A stretch of DNA of 64,000 bases from Acidobacteriota bacterium. Lineage in GTDB: Bacteria; Acidobacteriota; Thermoanaerobaculia; Multivoradales; Multivoraceae. Both the position numbers and the translations under genes were made by a program. This document shows positions 26,861-36,289 of this stretch, one piece after another. The first letter of the stretch is position 1. Every line of letters begins with the position of its first letter. The stretch spans positions 1,641,778 through 1,705,777 of the forward strand of contig JAPOWR010000001.1 in NCBI GenBank assembly GCA_026707545.1, in the 5' to 3' direction. The notes below the pieces were generated by a model. It saw only the letters and a program-made list of their open reading frames with translations. It was not told the DNA's origin and did not search any database.

Positions 26861-28987
26861 TCATCGACTCTCCGCAGGCAGCCGGTAGGCGACCAGTTCC
26901 GGCACCCTGCCGCTGACCGTGAGCGCGACGTACTGGTGACCGTCGAGTTCGTACGTCATCGGCGAGCCGAGCCCGCGGCCGGGCAGATCGACCCCGGCCA
27001 GCGGCTCGCCGGTGGCCTTGTCGTAGGCCACGAGCTGTGGCCCATCGTCGGTCCCACCGCTGTTCAGCGCGTGGATCAGCAGCGTCCTGGTCAGCAGCGA
27101 ACCGGCGCGGCTGTGATCGCCCCCGAGCGGCGGCAGATCGAGATCGCGCAGCAAAGGGTGGTCCTGATAGCGGGCGCCCCGGCCCAGCGGCGTCGTCCAC
27201 AGGTGCTCGCCCCGAGTCATGTCGATGGCGACCATCGCGGAGTAGGGCGGTTTCCACAGCGGCAGCCCCCGCGGCATCGTGGGCTGCCGGGTCGGGTTGC
27301 CTCCGTCGAGAAACGCGACACCTCGAGCCACAGGCTCGAACTGCCCCCAGGACGTCGTGCGGCCGCGCATGATCCCACCGACCGGATCGGTGCGATCGGC
27401 GATGTAGCGGAGGTCGGTCGAGGCTCGTCCGTCGCGGAAGCGGAGCACCGAGTGGCCGTTCGTCGTGGGGACGTACAGCACGCCGGTTTCGGGATCGACG
27501 GCGGCGCCCGACCAGTTGGCGCCGCCGCCCGCCGCCGGCCGGAAGATCGTGCCGCGTAGCGACAGCGGCGTGTAGAGCGGCCCGAGCCTGAACCCTCCGA
27601 CGGCTTCGAGCGCCATCTGGCGGATCTCGGGAGTGAAGTCCACCAGATCCTCGATCCGGGCGCCCTGCACCGCAAACGGCGGCGGCCTGGTCGGGAACGG
27701 CTGGGTGGGAGACATGACCTCCCCTTCCAGGTCGGTGTCGGTCGGCACGGGGCGGTCTTCGATCGGCCAGACCGGCTCGCCGGTCACCCGATCGAAGGTG
27801 TAGACGAAGCCCTGCTTCGTGACCTGGGCGACCGCCTTGATCCGGCGTCCATCGACGGTGATGTCGAGCAGGTTCGGCGCCGTCGGAATGTCGTAGTCCC
27901 AGACCTCGTGACGGATGAGCTGGTAGTGCCATACCCGCTCGCCGGTCTCGACATCGAGACAGACGATGCTGTTGGAGAACAGGTTGTCGCCCAGGCGATG
28001 GCCGCCGTAGTGGTCCGGAGACACGGCGGAGGTCGGCACGTAGACGTAGCCGAGCTCCGGGTCGGCGCTCAGATTGGCCCACGCGTTGCCGTTGCCGGTT
28101 CTGCGCCAGGATTCGTCTTCCCAGGTGTCGGCGCCGAACTCGTCGGCGCTCTGGGGCACGATGTGGAACTCCCACACCCGCTCGCCGGTCCGCACGTCGT
28201 GGGCGAAGATGAAGCCGGGCACCGCCTCCCTGGACATGATGAAGTCGGTGTGGTTGGTTCCCAGGACGATCGTGTCGCCGACGATGAGCGGCGCCGCCGA
28301 CCGCGAGCCGACCGGCAACTGGAAGGGCTGGCCGCGGGGCGAGCGCGGTAGATCGGCGACGAAATCGACCCGCCCGTTGTCTCCGAAGTCCGCGGCCGGC
28401 ACCCCGGTCCTGGCGTCAACGGCGATCAGGTAGCCGGCGCCGGTTCCCCAGACGATGCGGGCTTCACCGTCTCCTTCCCAGTAGGCCGCCCCCCGATGGC
28501 CTCTGCTGGTCGGAAGCGCGGAGCTCTCGTAGGTGCGCGGGTCGTGAACCCAGATCGTCTCTCCGGTGCGCCCGTCGATCGCCGCCGCCTGCTCGACGCT
28601 CGTGATCAGGTACAGCACACCGTCGACCGCGAGCGCCGTCGAGGTCATCGCGCCGAACCCCGGACGCCGCAGCCACAGGTCGGGCTGCTCCTCCGCCACG
28701 CGGTCGAACACCACCCCCGACGGCACCAGCGACGCGCCGCTGTCGTCCGCCAGGACGAGATGGGTGTCCGCCGTCTTCCAACGCCAGGCGATCTCCAGGT
28801 CGCCGAAGTTACCGGCGTCGATCTGATCCAGGGGCGAGTACTTGCTGACCCAGGTGTCGCCGGCGTGGGTGCGCCAGTCTCCGTCGGTCGCACCCGGCTG
28901 CGCCGCGCCGGAGTCGGACGCCAACCCACAGACGAAGACCAGGCGCAGCGTAAGGCGAATGGAAGCCTGCATCGTGGGAACCACCAT
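26861..28987 (-). CDS. PQQ-dependent dehydrogenase-like beta-propeller protein, copy 3
   Basis: 708 residues from the ATG at 28987; an ATG at 28972 is equally possible. Signal peptide, then the quinoprotein pattern HAGDTWVSKYSPLDQIDAGN, AWRWKTADTH, GETIWVHD, GERVWEFH, GERVWHYQ, and the active-site-like segment HEVWDYDIPTAPNL. Cysteines are few and no CxxCH or Cys-Cys pair is present. The overall size and motif set match the products at 15649 and 19866 but this one is clearly more divergent and has a longer segment before residue 100 (LVPSGVVFDRVAEEQPDLWL). It heads an operon with the DUF1592 and DUF1552 genes. Probably a periplasmic dehydrogenase that passes electrons to the neighbouring cytochrome. 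Confidence 0.87.
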   Translation of the reverse strand: MVVPTMQASIRLTLRLVFVCGLASDSGAAQPGATDGDWRTHAGDTWVSKYSPLDQIDAGNFGDLEIAWRWKTADTHLVLADDSGASLVPSGVVFDRVAEEQPDLWLRRPGFGAMTSTALAVDGVLYLITSVEQAAAIDGRTGETIWVHDPRTYESSALPTSRGHRGAAYWEGDGEARIVWGTGAGYLIAVDARTGVPAADFGDNGRVDFVADLPRSPRGQPFQLPVGSRSAAPLIVGDTIVLGTNHTDFIMSREAVPGFIFAHDVRTGERVWEFHIVPQSADEFGADTWEDESWRRTGNGNAWANLSADPELGYVYVPTSAVSPDHYGGHRLGDNLFSNSIVCLDVETGERVWHYQLIRHEVWDYDIPTAPNLLDITVDGRRIKAVAQVTKQGFVYTFDRVTGEPVWPIEDRPVPTDTDLEGEVMSPTQPFPTRPPPFAVQGARIEDLVDFTPEIRQMALEAVGGFRLGPLYTPLSLRGTIFRPAAGGGANWSGAAVDPETGVLYVPTTNGHSVLRFRDGRASTDLRYIADRTDPVGGIMRGRTTSWGQFEPVARGVAFLDGGNPTRQPTMPRGLPLWKPPYSAMVAIDMTRGEHLWTTPLGRGARYQDHPLLRDLDLPPLGGDHSRAGSLLTRTLLIHALNSGGTDDGPQLVAYDKATGEPLAGVDLPGRGLGSPMTYELDGHQYVALTVSGRVPELVAYRLPAESR

Positions 28988-29039
28988 CTTGCCCGCCCTA
29001 CGATGGGGGTGTCAAGAATGGCAGTAGACGCGACACGGC

Positions 29040-29060
29040 TCTTCCGCTACAGTCGGAAGA
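29040..29060. promoter_or_regulatory. Inverted repeat in divergent intergenic region
   Basis: TCTTCCG (29040-29046) and CGGAAGA (29054-29060) form a perfect 7-bp inverted repeat with a 7-base centre, in the 230-bp space between the PQQ dehydrogenase operon and the TonB receptor gene. Its position between two divergent transcripts suits an operator shared by both, but no regulator can be named. Confidence 0.35.
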
Positions 29061-29217
29061 ACATTCCAACCACGTTGGAGCCGCCCCGAGGAGTGACGGC
29101 CGGTTGCCCAACGAGCATCATCGCGCAAGGTGATGTCGAAGACGAGGGCAGAGCCGGCCGTTGAAGAGGGCCAGGCCCCTTGCCATCTCCGGGTCGGACA
29201 CTCAAGGAGGTGGAGCT

Positions 29218-32007
29218 ATGAAGATCGCCGCCCTCAAGCGCAGCATCTGGATGCTCTGCGTCGTCGCCTGCGCGGCCCTGCCGCTATGGGCCGACGGCCC
29301 GGGCACGGGAATCATTGAAGGCCGTGTGCTCGACGCCCAGGGAGATCCGCTCCCGGGCGCCAGCGTGACGCTCGCCGGACAGCAGAACACCAGGGACGCG
29401 ATCAGCGACGCGGCCGGGGAGTTCCGCTTCAGTCTGCTGCTCGACGGCGCCTTCACCCTCAGCGCCGAGCTGGAAGGACTTGGTTCGAGCGACGAAGTCG
29501 CGGTCACTCTCGATCCCGGTGCGCGCCGCGCCGTCGACCTCACCCTGCGGGGCGGCGAAGCCGAGGAGATCCAGGTCGTCGCCGAAGCGCCCATGATCAA
29601 CAAGTACGAGCCCGGGGCGACGGCGAGGATCGACGCGGAGACCGCTGAGTTGACGACGTTCATCTCGCGTTACTACGTCAACAGCCTGGCGGTACTGCCG
29701 GCCAACTCGGGCTCCAAGCAAATGGATGTGCTCAACAGCTTCATGGGCGGCCCTCGAGACGGAGGCACGGTGAACATCGACGGCGTCGATGTCAGCCAGG
29801 TCACGAGCAACTACGGGGTGTTCAAGTTCAGGATGGCAACCACGCAGGTTGCCGCGACGGAGGTCCACACCCAGGGGCGCGGCGCCGAGTACGGGCGCAC
29901 CCAAACGTCAACGATCAACACGGTCGTCAAGTCCGGCACGAATGTGCTCCATGGCGACATCTACTACGTCGCCCAGAACCAGGCCTGGGTCGGCGAATTC
30001 CGCGACTACCCCGATCTTGAGGGCCCCGACAAGCTCATCAACAACTACGAGATGTCTCTGGGCGGCCCGATCTACCGCGATCGTGCCTGGTTCTTCGCGG
30101 CCCACGCAGAGCTGTACGACAACAGGATCCGGGGCGCCAGTGCGAACTCGAACCCGGACGTCATCGCCGATCCTGTCTTCGACTGGAGTTTCAAGGGAGA
30201 GTCGACGGTCGCCAAGATCAACTTCCAACCCGGTGACGACCATCAGCTCGCCGCGACCTATGTGCGCACGCCGGGCTACCGCGAGGGCGGGGGCAACCGA
30301 ACAGGCGACCTGTTCAACCTCTTCGGCCGGGGGGAGACCGCCGAGTTGAACACGGCGTCGTGGAACTGGGGCGCCACTCCGAAGGTCTTCACGGAGTTCA
30401 AGATTGCCGACAGTGAGGACATCCGCACCGACAACTGCCTCCACAAGAAGACGGATCTCGGCGGCGGACACCAGGATACGCCGGACAACAACAACTTCCG
30501 CTACTACGACCTCAGCACCCGGCTCTTCTTCAATGGCTGCCTCGTCGGCGGTACCTCCGGCCGCTACACGAACGGCCCCCGCCAGCAGATCAACGCCTAC
30601 GCGACGATCTTCGCGGGTGACAACCACGAGCTCAGAATCGGCGCCGAGCGCCACGTCATGGGCCTCGACACCCGGAACTGGCCTGAGAAGGAGTACAGCG
30701 GCCGCGGCTTCGGCTACAGCCTGCCCGGCGGCTTCGCGACTCCGGAGTTCGTCACGGTCTACGCGCCACCGGACGGAGGCATATTCGAGCGCGAGAGCGA
30801 GCTGAACACCCTCTTCGTCCAGGACCGCATCGACATCGGCGACAAGTGGGTCGTCACCGCGGGACTGCGGCTCGAGGGTCAGTCGATGGACAACAACATC
30901 GGGCAACAGGTCAACGACTACGACGAACTGGCGCCCAGGTTGAGCGTGGTCTACGACGTGAACGCCGACGGCAGGCTCCTGATCCGCGGTACCGCCGGGC
31001 GCTACCTCAATCTCTTCAACATGTCACTGACCCAGAACTTCGACCAGGGCTCCAACGGCACGAACACCCGTCAGGTCTTCAACTGGAATCCCGTGACCCA
31101 GGCCTACGACATCCTGAACAGCAGCATCGTGGCCAGCGCCGGGAGGGAGGCAACGAGGAACCTGGAGCCCGAGTACTCCGACGCCTACACCCTCGGCGTT
31201 GACTGGCAGTTCCACCGCAACTGGGTCGCAAAGGCCAGCTACAACGTGAGCGAGAACGACAACATCTGGGCCACGACCATCCAGTTCGACGAGAACGGAA
31301 GGCGGGTCTTCGCATTGGCAAACTGGACCCAGGCCGAGGTCAACCGGCTGTCCTCCCTGCACGGAGTGCCGTCGCGCCTGCCCCTGACGCGCGAGCACGA
31401 CGGGTTCATTCTCGAACTCAACCGCAACTTCCGGAACAACTGGACCCTGCGCGCCAACTTCTACGCAGGTGATGCGAAGGGAACCGAGGCTGCCGGAAAC
31501 TACATTCAGGCCATCGGCGGCCTTGGGGCCGACGGCAGCAGCGATGTGAACACCCGCAACAAGGGGAACCTCCCGATCGCCAACAACTCGGAGTTTCCGG
31601 AGATCTTCAACGTCCTCGCTGCCAAGCGCTGGCCGATCGGCAAGCACACGCTGACCACGGGCGCCCACTACCGCTTCCGAACCGGCCGGCTCTGGGAGTC
31701 TCAGCGGTACGTCTTCGTTTCCCACCCGGTGTCCGGCCAAAGGGAACGAGTGATCGAGTTCCTCGATCCCCAGGGTTCCAAGCAGCTTGACACCGCTACG
31801 GAGCTGAACCTCAATGCCAGTTGGATCTTCCCGCCGATCGCCGGCAAGTACGAGATCAAGGTCGGCGCGGAACTCGCCAACGCGCTCAACGGGGACGCCC
31901 AGTTGTTCGTGAATCCGGTGTCGGGCCTGCCCACCGGCAGGGGCGGCGGCGACATTGCCTACCAGAGGCCGTCCGAGTACCGCTTCAACGTCGCCTTCAG
32001 CTTCTAG
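29218..32007 (+). CDS. TonB-dependent receptor with carboxypeptidase regulatory-like N-terminus
   Basis: 929-residue outer-membrane receptor. After the signal peptide, about residues 30-115 form a carboxypeptidase-regulatory-like (CnaB-type) domain (GIIEGRVLDAQGDPLPGASV), followed by a TonB-box-like linker, a plug domain (residues about 125-250) and a 22-strand-type barrel ending in a terminal aromatic (YRFNVAFSF). The architecture is that of Oar-like/SusC-like receptors of Acidobacteria. It would bring in a large oligosaccharide or similar ligand. The ATG at 29218 is preceded by a strong AAGGAGGTGGAG site; an in-frame start 57 bases earlier is unlikely. It faces away from the PQQ/DUF1592/DUF1552 operon and likely supplies its substrate (inference). 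Confidence 0.92.
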   Translation: MKIAALKRSIWMLCVVACAALPLWADGPGTGIIEGRVLDAQGDPLPGASVTLAGQQNTRDAISDAAGEFRFSLLLDGAFTLSAELEGLGSSDEVAVTLDPGARRAVDLTLRGGEAEEIQVVAEAPMINKYEPGATARIDAETAELTTFISRYYVNSLAVLPANSGSKQMDVLNSFMGGPRDGGTVNIDGVDVSQVTSNYGVFKFRMATTQVAATEVHTQGRGAEYGRTQTSTINTVVKSGTNVLHGDIYYVAQNQAWVGEFRDYPDLEGPDKLINNYEMSLGGPIYRDRAWFFAAHAELYDNRIRGASANSNPDVIADPVFDWSFKGESTVAKINFQPGDDHQLAATYVRTPGYREGGGNRTGDLFNLFGRGETAELNTASWNWGATPKVFTEFKIADSEDIRTDNCLHKKTDLGGGHQDTPDNNNFRYYDLSTRLFFNGCLVGGTSGRYTNGPRQQINAYATIFAGDNHELRIGAERHVMGLDTRNWPEKEYSGRGFGYSLPGGFATPEFVTVYAPPDGGIFERESELNTLFVQDRIDIGDKWVVTAGLRLEGQSMDNNIGQQVNDYDELAPRLSVVYDVNADGRLLIRGTAGRYLNLFNMSLTQNFDQGSNGTNTRQVFNWNPVTQAYDILNSSIVASAGREATRNLEPEYSDAYTLGVDWQFHRNWVAKASYNVSENDNIWATTIQFDENGRRVFALANWTQAEVNRLSSLHGVPSRLPLTREHDGFILELNRNFRNNWTLRANFYAGDAKGTEAAGNYIQAIGGLGADGSSDVNTRNKGNLPIANNSEFPEIFNVLAAKRWPIGKHTLTTGAHYRFRTGRLWESQRYVFVSHPVSGQRERVIEFLDPQGSKQLDTATELNLNASWIFPPIAGKYEIKVGAELANALNGDAQLFVNPVSGLPTGRGGGDIAYQRPSEYRFNVAFSF

Positions 32008-32019
32008 AAGCAGCCGAGT

Positions 32020-34179
32020 CTACGGTCTAGTCGCAGCACAACCGACACCCGCCAGGGTGTCGAACATCGACGGCATCGACGCTCCCGGCGGATGCTCGAA
32101 GTACGTCACGTACAGGTGCCGGTTGCAGTGCCAGAGCATCGCCGAGATCGTCTCGCCTCGGGTCAGGTAGCGGGTCTGCCCCTCGACTTCGATCGTGCCG
32201 AGAACAGCCGATCCCAGGGAACTCGCGATCGCCGCGAACTCCTCGACCGGTGGCTCCGCTTCTCGCGGGTGTCCGCGGACAACTAGGAGCCGCTCTCCGT
32301 CGCCGAAGACGACGTGCTTCGTCAGTTCGAGCGCCAGACGAAGGCTCGCGGAATCCTCACCGCGAGTCGTGTACGCGTAGGCGTACTCGACCTCCGCAAG
32401 GGGCATGTCGATGGTCGCGTTGAGACCCAGAAAGGACAGTGCGTCGCCCGAAACGGGAGCGGTCACAGGGGGTGACACCGTCGTCGTCGCGTCGCCGCCG
32501 CTCGTGTGCGCGAGAATGGCACCCAGACTGCTCGTCGTCCGCCCCACCCTGTTCCTTGCCGTCCTGAACTCGATGATCGGACGGTTGTCCGTGTTGACCG
32601 GCGCGCCCGCGGCGTATGAGTCGAGAGTCTCATCGTCCGCCACGAAGAACGAGAAGAAGACGTCCGGGCCCTCGAACGGCGCCCGGTTCGACAGGGCGGA
32701 GATCGCCTCGAAGTCGGAACGGATGATCGGTTCCCGCATCGCGGCAGCAATCCCCTCGTAGTCCCTGGCGATGGGCTCCTTCGAGGCCAGCAGGAAGAAA
32801 TCGACGCCTCGCGCATCGGCCCATGCCTGGACATGGGGGAAGGCGGTCTCCAGAGTCCGGAGAGAGACCTTCAGATCCTCCGGATTGAAGTCGTAGGCGC
32901 CGATCCACTGCAGGAACAGTCCTCCCTCGTTGAGTCGCTCGGCCACGACCGAGTAGAACTCCCGGGTGAAGAGGAAGACCTCGCCATCGATCCACGGGTT
33001 GGAAGGCTCGGAAACGATGACATCGTAGGTCCGATCGGTTGTGGAGAGAACGTCCCTCGCGTCGCCCACGGTGAGTTCGACTCGCTCATCGGCGAGAGCG
33101 TTCCGGTTCTCGACCTCGAAGAACCCGGCCGCCTCGACGACCGTCGGGTTCAGCTCGAGCACGTCGATCCTCTCCACCGACGGGAAGCTCTCGACCGCGG
33201 CCAGGGTGATCCCACTGCCGAGACCGATGATCGCCACGTCCTTCGGATCCGGGTGCATGAGGCTGGGGATGTACCCCAGGAGGAGCTGGGTTGGAACGTC
33301 CAGACCCGTTCCGGCATCGACTTTCCCGTCGATCATCAGCACCTTCACCGGGCCCTCTTCCTTCACCACCACCGAGCCGTAAAGGCCGAAATCGGAGAAC
33401 GAGATGCCGGCGGCTCTCCGCTCACGCGCGAGAGCCTGCCGGTACTCGCTCGCGGTCTCGAACCTGCCATGCTGGTGGTAGACGCCAAAGCGGTAGGGAT
33501 CCACCTTCGCGTCGAACAGAGACGCCGCAAGAAGAGCCACGACGGCGAAGGCGCCTCCGTAGGCGATCCTGCCGCCCTTGCCGGCGGCAAGAAAGACCAC
33601 CGCCGAGATGAGGAGGTTCAGAGCGACGGCCACGAGGATCGCTCGTTCCAGGCCGACCACCGGCAGCAGAACAAAACCTCCCACGAACGCGCCGGCCACC
33701 CCACCCAGAGTGTTGATGCAGAACAGCTTCCCGACATCCGTGCCGATGTTCCCGGCACGCGTGATCAACCGGCTCACGACCGGAAAGGTCATCCCCATGA
33801 GCAGGGTCGGCACCAGGAGCACGAGGTACGCGAGGAGGAGCAGGAGCGAGTGGAAGACACCGAAGCTGCCGCCCGAAACGTTGTAGATCGCGAGGTACGC
33901 GACATCCAGGTTGTTCACGATCGGGACGAAGAGCAGCCCGTAGGCGCCGATCCCGAGCTGAACGTACGCGAACAGCGTGGCGAGATCCGTCTTCTGGAAG
34001 CGCTTCGCCAACAGGCTGCCGAAGCCCATTCCCGTGAGGAAGGCGGTCAGGATCAGGCTGTAGGCGTAGACGGTCCCGCCGACGAAAAGAATCAACCCCT
34101 TCGTGAACATGACCTCGTACACGAGTGCCGCGAAGCCCGAGAAGAAGAAGGCACTCAGGAGCAGGGCCCTCAGCTTCAT
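32020..34179 (-). CDS. Fused membrane / spermidine synthase-like protein
   Basis: 719 residues. The first half has about seven or more transmembrane helices (FFFSGFAALVYEVMFTKGL near the start is the usual opening), and the second half is a soluble Rossmann-like methyltransferase-fold domain of the spermidine synthase type: IIGLGSGITLAAVE, DVLELNPTVVEAA, GDARDVL and VSEPSNPW. The Asp in GDAR and EPSNPW are the signature residues. The last 100 residues are an extra C-terminal piece. The reaction is probably aminopropyl transfer to a polyamine or a related membrane-linked compound, but the substrate of this fused group is unproven. The ATG overlaps the stop of the upstream gene by 4 bp and has GGGAGGGAA before it. 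Confidence 0.85.
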   Translation of the reverse strand: MKLRALLLSAFFFSGFAALVYEVMFTKGLILFVGGTVYAYSLILTAFLTGMGFGSLLAKRFQKTDLATLFAYVQLGIGAYGLLFVPIVNNLDVAYLAIYNVSGGSFGVFHSLLLLLAYLVLLVPTLLMGMTFPVVSRLITRAGNIGTDVGKLFCINTLGGVAGAFVGGFVLLPVVGLERAILVAVALNLLISAVVFLAAGKGGRIAYGGAFAVVALLAASLFDAKVDPYRFGVYHQHGRFETASEYRQALARERRAAGISFSDFGLYGSVVVKEEGPVKVLMIDGKVDAGTGLDVPTQLLLGYIPSLMHPDPKDVAIIGLGSGITLAAVESFPSVERIDVLELNPTVVEAAGFFEVENRNALADERVELTVGDARDVLSTTDRTYDVIVSEPSNPWIDGEVFLFTREFYSVVAERLNEGGLFLQWIGAYDFNPEDLKVSLRTLETAFPHVQAWADARGVDFFLLASKEPIARDYEGIAAAMREPIIRSDFEAISALSNRAPFEGPDVFFSFFVADDETLDSYAAGAPVNTDNRPIIEFRTARNRVGRTTSSLGAILAHTSGGDATTTVSPPVTAPVSGDALSFLGLNATIDMPLAEVEYAYAYTTRGEDSASLRLALELTKHVVFGDGERLLVVRGHPREAEPPVEEFAAIASSLGSAVLGTIEVEGQTRYLTRGETISAMLWHCNRHLYVTYFEHPPGASMPSMFDTLAGVGCAATRP

Positions 34180-34751
34180 CGTTCCCTCCCGCGGTAAAGC
34201 ACGAAGCCGGCCATCAGGTTGAGCGCGGCGGCCAGCACGATCGTCTGGGAGAGGCCCAGGTACGGCAGGAAGAGGAAGCCTCCCACCATGGCGCCGGCGC
34301 CAGCGCAAATCGTGTCCACCGCGTACACGTCCGAGATGTCGCGGTCGAAGTTCCTGGAGTAGATCTTCGTCATCAGCGGGAAGGTGGCACCCATGATTCC
34401 CGTCGGCACGATGAGAAGAAGGAAGACGATGCCGAACATGACGAACAACATCGCGGAAGAGCCCTGGAGCTGGCTGAACAGGGCCAACCGGACTCCGTAG
34501 GTGAGCTCGAAGAGGGGTATGAGAAGAACACCGCAGGCGCCAAGGGCGAACTCGAGCTTCGCGAAGAGCAGAACGGGTCTCCTCGTCTGATCGGCGATCC
34601 TTCCGAAGCCGTACGCTCCGAAGGCCAGACCCGCCATGAACGCCGTGAGGACCGCGGTGAAGGCGTAAATCGTCGTCCCGAAAACCAGCGACAGCGAGCG
34701 CGACCAGGCCACCTCGTAGACGAGGGAGGAGAACATGGAGAGGCCGAACAC
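34176..34751 (-). CDS. Stand-alone membrane domain related to fused spermidine synthase-like proteins
   Basis: 191 residues: five to six hydrophobic helices with the same opening as its neighbour (SMFSSLVYEVAWSRSLSLVFG versus SGFAALVYEV), but it stops where the synthase domain would begin. The GTG at 34751 cuts into the first helix. The reading frame continues upstream without a stop but contains no ATG, GTG or TTG, and the in-frame codons RRLLLLVFGL would complete that helix, with a CTG at 34802 as the only unusual candidate start. Either the true start is non-standard or the gene is a degraded remnant of a tandem duplication. A paralogue fragment is the safest description. Confidence 0.65.
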   Translation of the reverse strand: MFGLSMFSSLVYEVAWSRSLSLVFGTTIYAFTAVLTAFMAGLAFGAYGFGRIADQTRRPVLLFAKLEFALGACGVLLIPLFELTYGVRLALFSQLQGSSAMLFVMFGIVFLLLIVPTGIMGATFPLMTKIYSRNFDRDISDVYAVDTICAGAGAMVGGFLFLPYLGLSQTIVLAAALNLMAGFVLYRGRER

Positions 34752-34870
34752 CAGAAGGAGAAGGCGTCTCCCTGGGCGGAGGCGGAGGGCAGTGGTTCTC
34801 AGGGCTGTACGATAGCTGCCGCGCTGTGAGCCGGTCCAGGACCGGTGCGGCCAGGAAGGTCTGACAAGAC

Positions 34871-36286
34871 GTGTCGATCCTTGAAGATCCGGAGGAGATG
34901 CGCCGGTCCGGCTACCGGGTGGTTGACGCCATCGTCGAGCGCCTGAGCGAACTCGGCGACGACAAGGCGTTCCAGACAGCGACCCGGGATGTGACCGAGG
35001 CGTTGCTCGATGGACCTCCTCCCGAGGAGGGGCAGGATCTCGACCCGCTGCTCGAGACCGTGGTTCGCGATGTGATGCCGCTCGCGGCGCGGATCGACCA
35101 CCCGCGCTTTCTCGCCTTCGTACCCGCCAGCCCCTCCTGGGCCTCCGTGCTGGCCAGCTTCCTGATCAGCGGGTACAACGTCTTCCAGGGGACCTGGCTG
35201 GCGTCCGCGGGACCTTCCCAGATCGAGCTCACGGTCACCGACTGGTTCCGCGACTGGCTGGGCTACCCGGAAGGCGCGGGCGGCCTGTTCACGAGTGGCG
35301 GATCGGCCGCCAATCTGCTGGCCGTCGTCGCGGCGCGCGAGGCAGCCGGCAACCCGCGGCGCGGCGTGGTCTACATCTCCGACCAGGCACACGGCTCGGT
35401 GGGACGCGCCGCGCGAATTGCCGGCGTCGACCCGGCGCGGATACGGGTCCTGGCCACGGACGGTGAGTTCCGGATCGTTCCGGCGACCCTCCTGGAAGCA
35501 GTACATCGAGACCGCGAGGCGGGTCTGGAACCGTTCTGCCTCGTCGCGAATGCCGGCACGACGAACACCGGCGCGATCGATCCCCTGGTGGAGCTGGCGA
35601 AGATCGCTCGGGCGGAGGGGCTCTGGAACCACATCGACGGCGCGTACGGCGGCTTCGCCGTCCTCGATCCGGAAGCCCGACCTCTGCTCCAGGGCCTCGA
35701 ACTGGCCGATAGCGTGACGCTCGACCCGCACAAGTGGCTCATGCAGCCCTACGAGACGGGCTGCCTCATGGCCCGCGACGTCACCAAGCTGGAGGCCGCC
35801 TTTCGCATCCTGCCCGACTACATGCAGGACACCGATCTCGGCAGCCAGCAGGTGAACTTCTGCAACCGCGGGCTCCAACTCACCCGCGCCTTTCGCGCCC
35901 TGCGCGTCTGGCTGTCGGTCCAGCGCTACGGCCTGGCCGCGCACCGGCAAGCCATCGCCCAGGCCATCGGCATCGCCGCAGAGGCGGCAGATCGAGTCGC
36001 AAGCGAGGACGAACTGGAACTTCTCGCGCCGCCGAGTCTGGGCGTGGTCTGCTTTCGTTACCGGGGCGCTACTACGGAGCCGCTCGCTTCCGATGAACGC
36101 CTCGACGAACTCAACAGCCAGATCCAGGACCGCATCGTCCAGTCGGGCTTCGCGATGATCGCCTCCACACGGCTCGGCGACCGGTTCTCACTGCGGTTCT
36201 GCGTGCTGAACACCCGCACCACCGAGGACGACGTCATGCAGATCCTCGACCGCGTCCTGGAGATCGGCAGGGAACTGCAGGGCTGA
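34871..36286 (+). CDS. Pyridoxal-dependent decarboxylase (aromatic/diaminobutyrate type)
   Basis: 471-residue group II PLP decarboxylase. The cofactor lysine is Lys288 in LDPHKWLMQPYETG. Other landmarks are GLFTSGGSAANLLAV and NAGTTNTGAIDPL, both typical of aromatic-L-amino-acid and glutamate-type decarboxylases. HVDGAYGG is seen as HIDGAYGG. The exact amino acid cannot be fixed from sequence alone. GTG start at 34871 with GGAAGG about 11 bases upstream. It diverges from the spermidine-synthase-like pair, so a link to amine or polyamine metabolism is possible but unproven. The HAD hydrolase gene begins 3 bp after its stop. Confidence 0.93.
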   Translation: MSILEDPEEMRRSGYRVVDAIVERLSELGDDKAFQTATRDVTEALLDGPPPEEGQDLDPLLETVVRDVMPLAARIDHPRFLAFVPASPSWASVLASFLISGYNVFQGTWLASAGPSQIELTVTDWFRDWLGYPEGAGGLFTSGGSAANLLAVVAAREAAGNPRRGVVYISDQAHGSVGRAARIAGVDPARIRVLATDGEFRIVPATLLEAVHRDREAGLEPFCLVANAGTTNTGAIDPLVELAKIARAEGLWNHIDGAYGGFAVLDPEARPLLQGLELADSVTLDPHKWLMQPYETGCLMARDVTKLEAAFRILPDYMQDTDLGSQQVNFCNRGLQLTRAFRALRVWLSVQRYGLAAHRQAIAQAIGIAAEAADRVASEDELELLAPPSLGVVCFRYRGATTEPLASDERLDELNSQIQDRIVQSGFAMIASTRLGDRFSLRFCVLNTRTTEDDVMQILDRVLEIGRELQG

Positions 36287-36289
36287 CTG

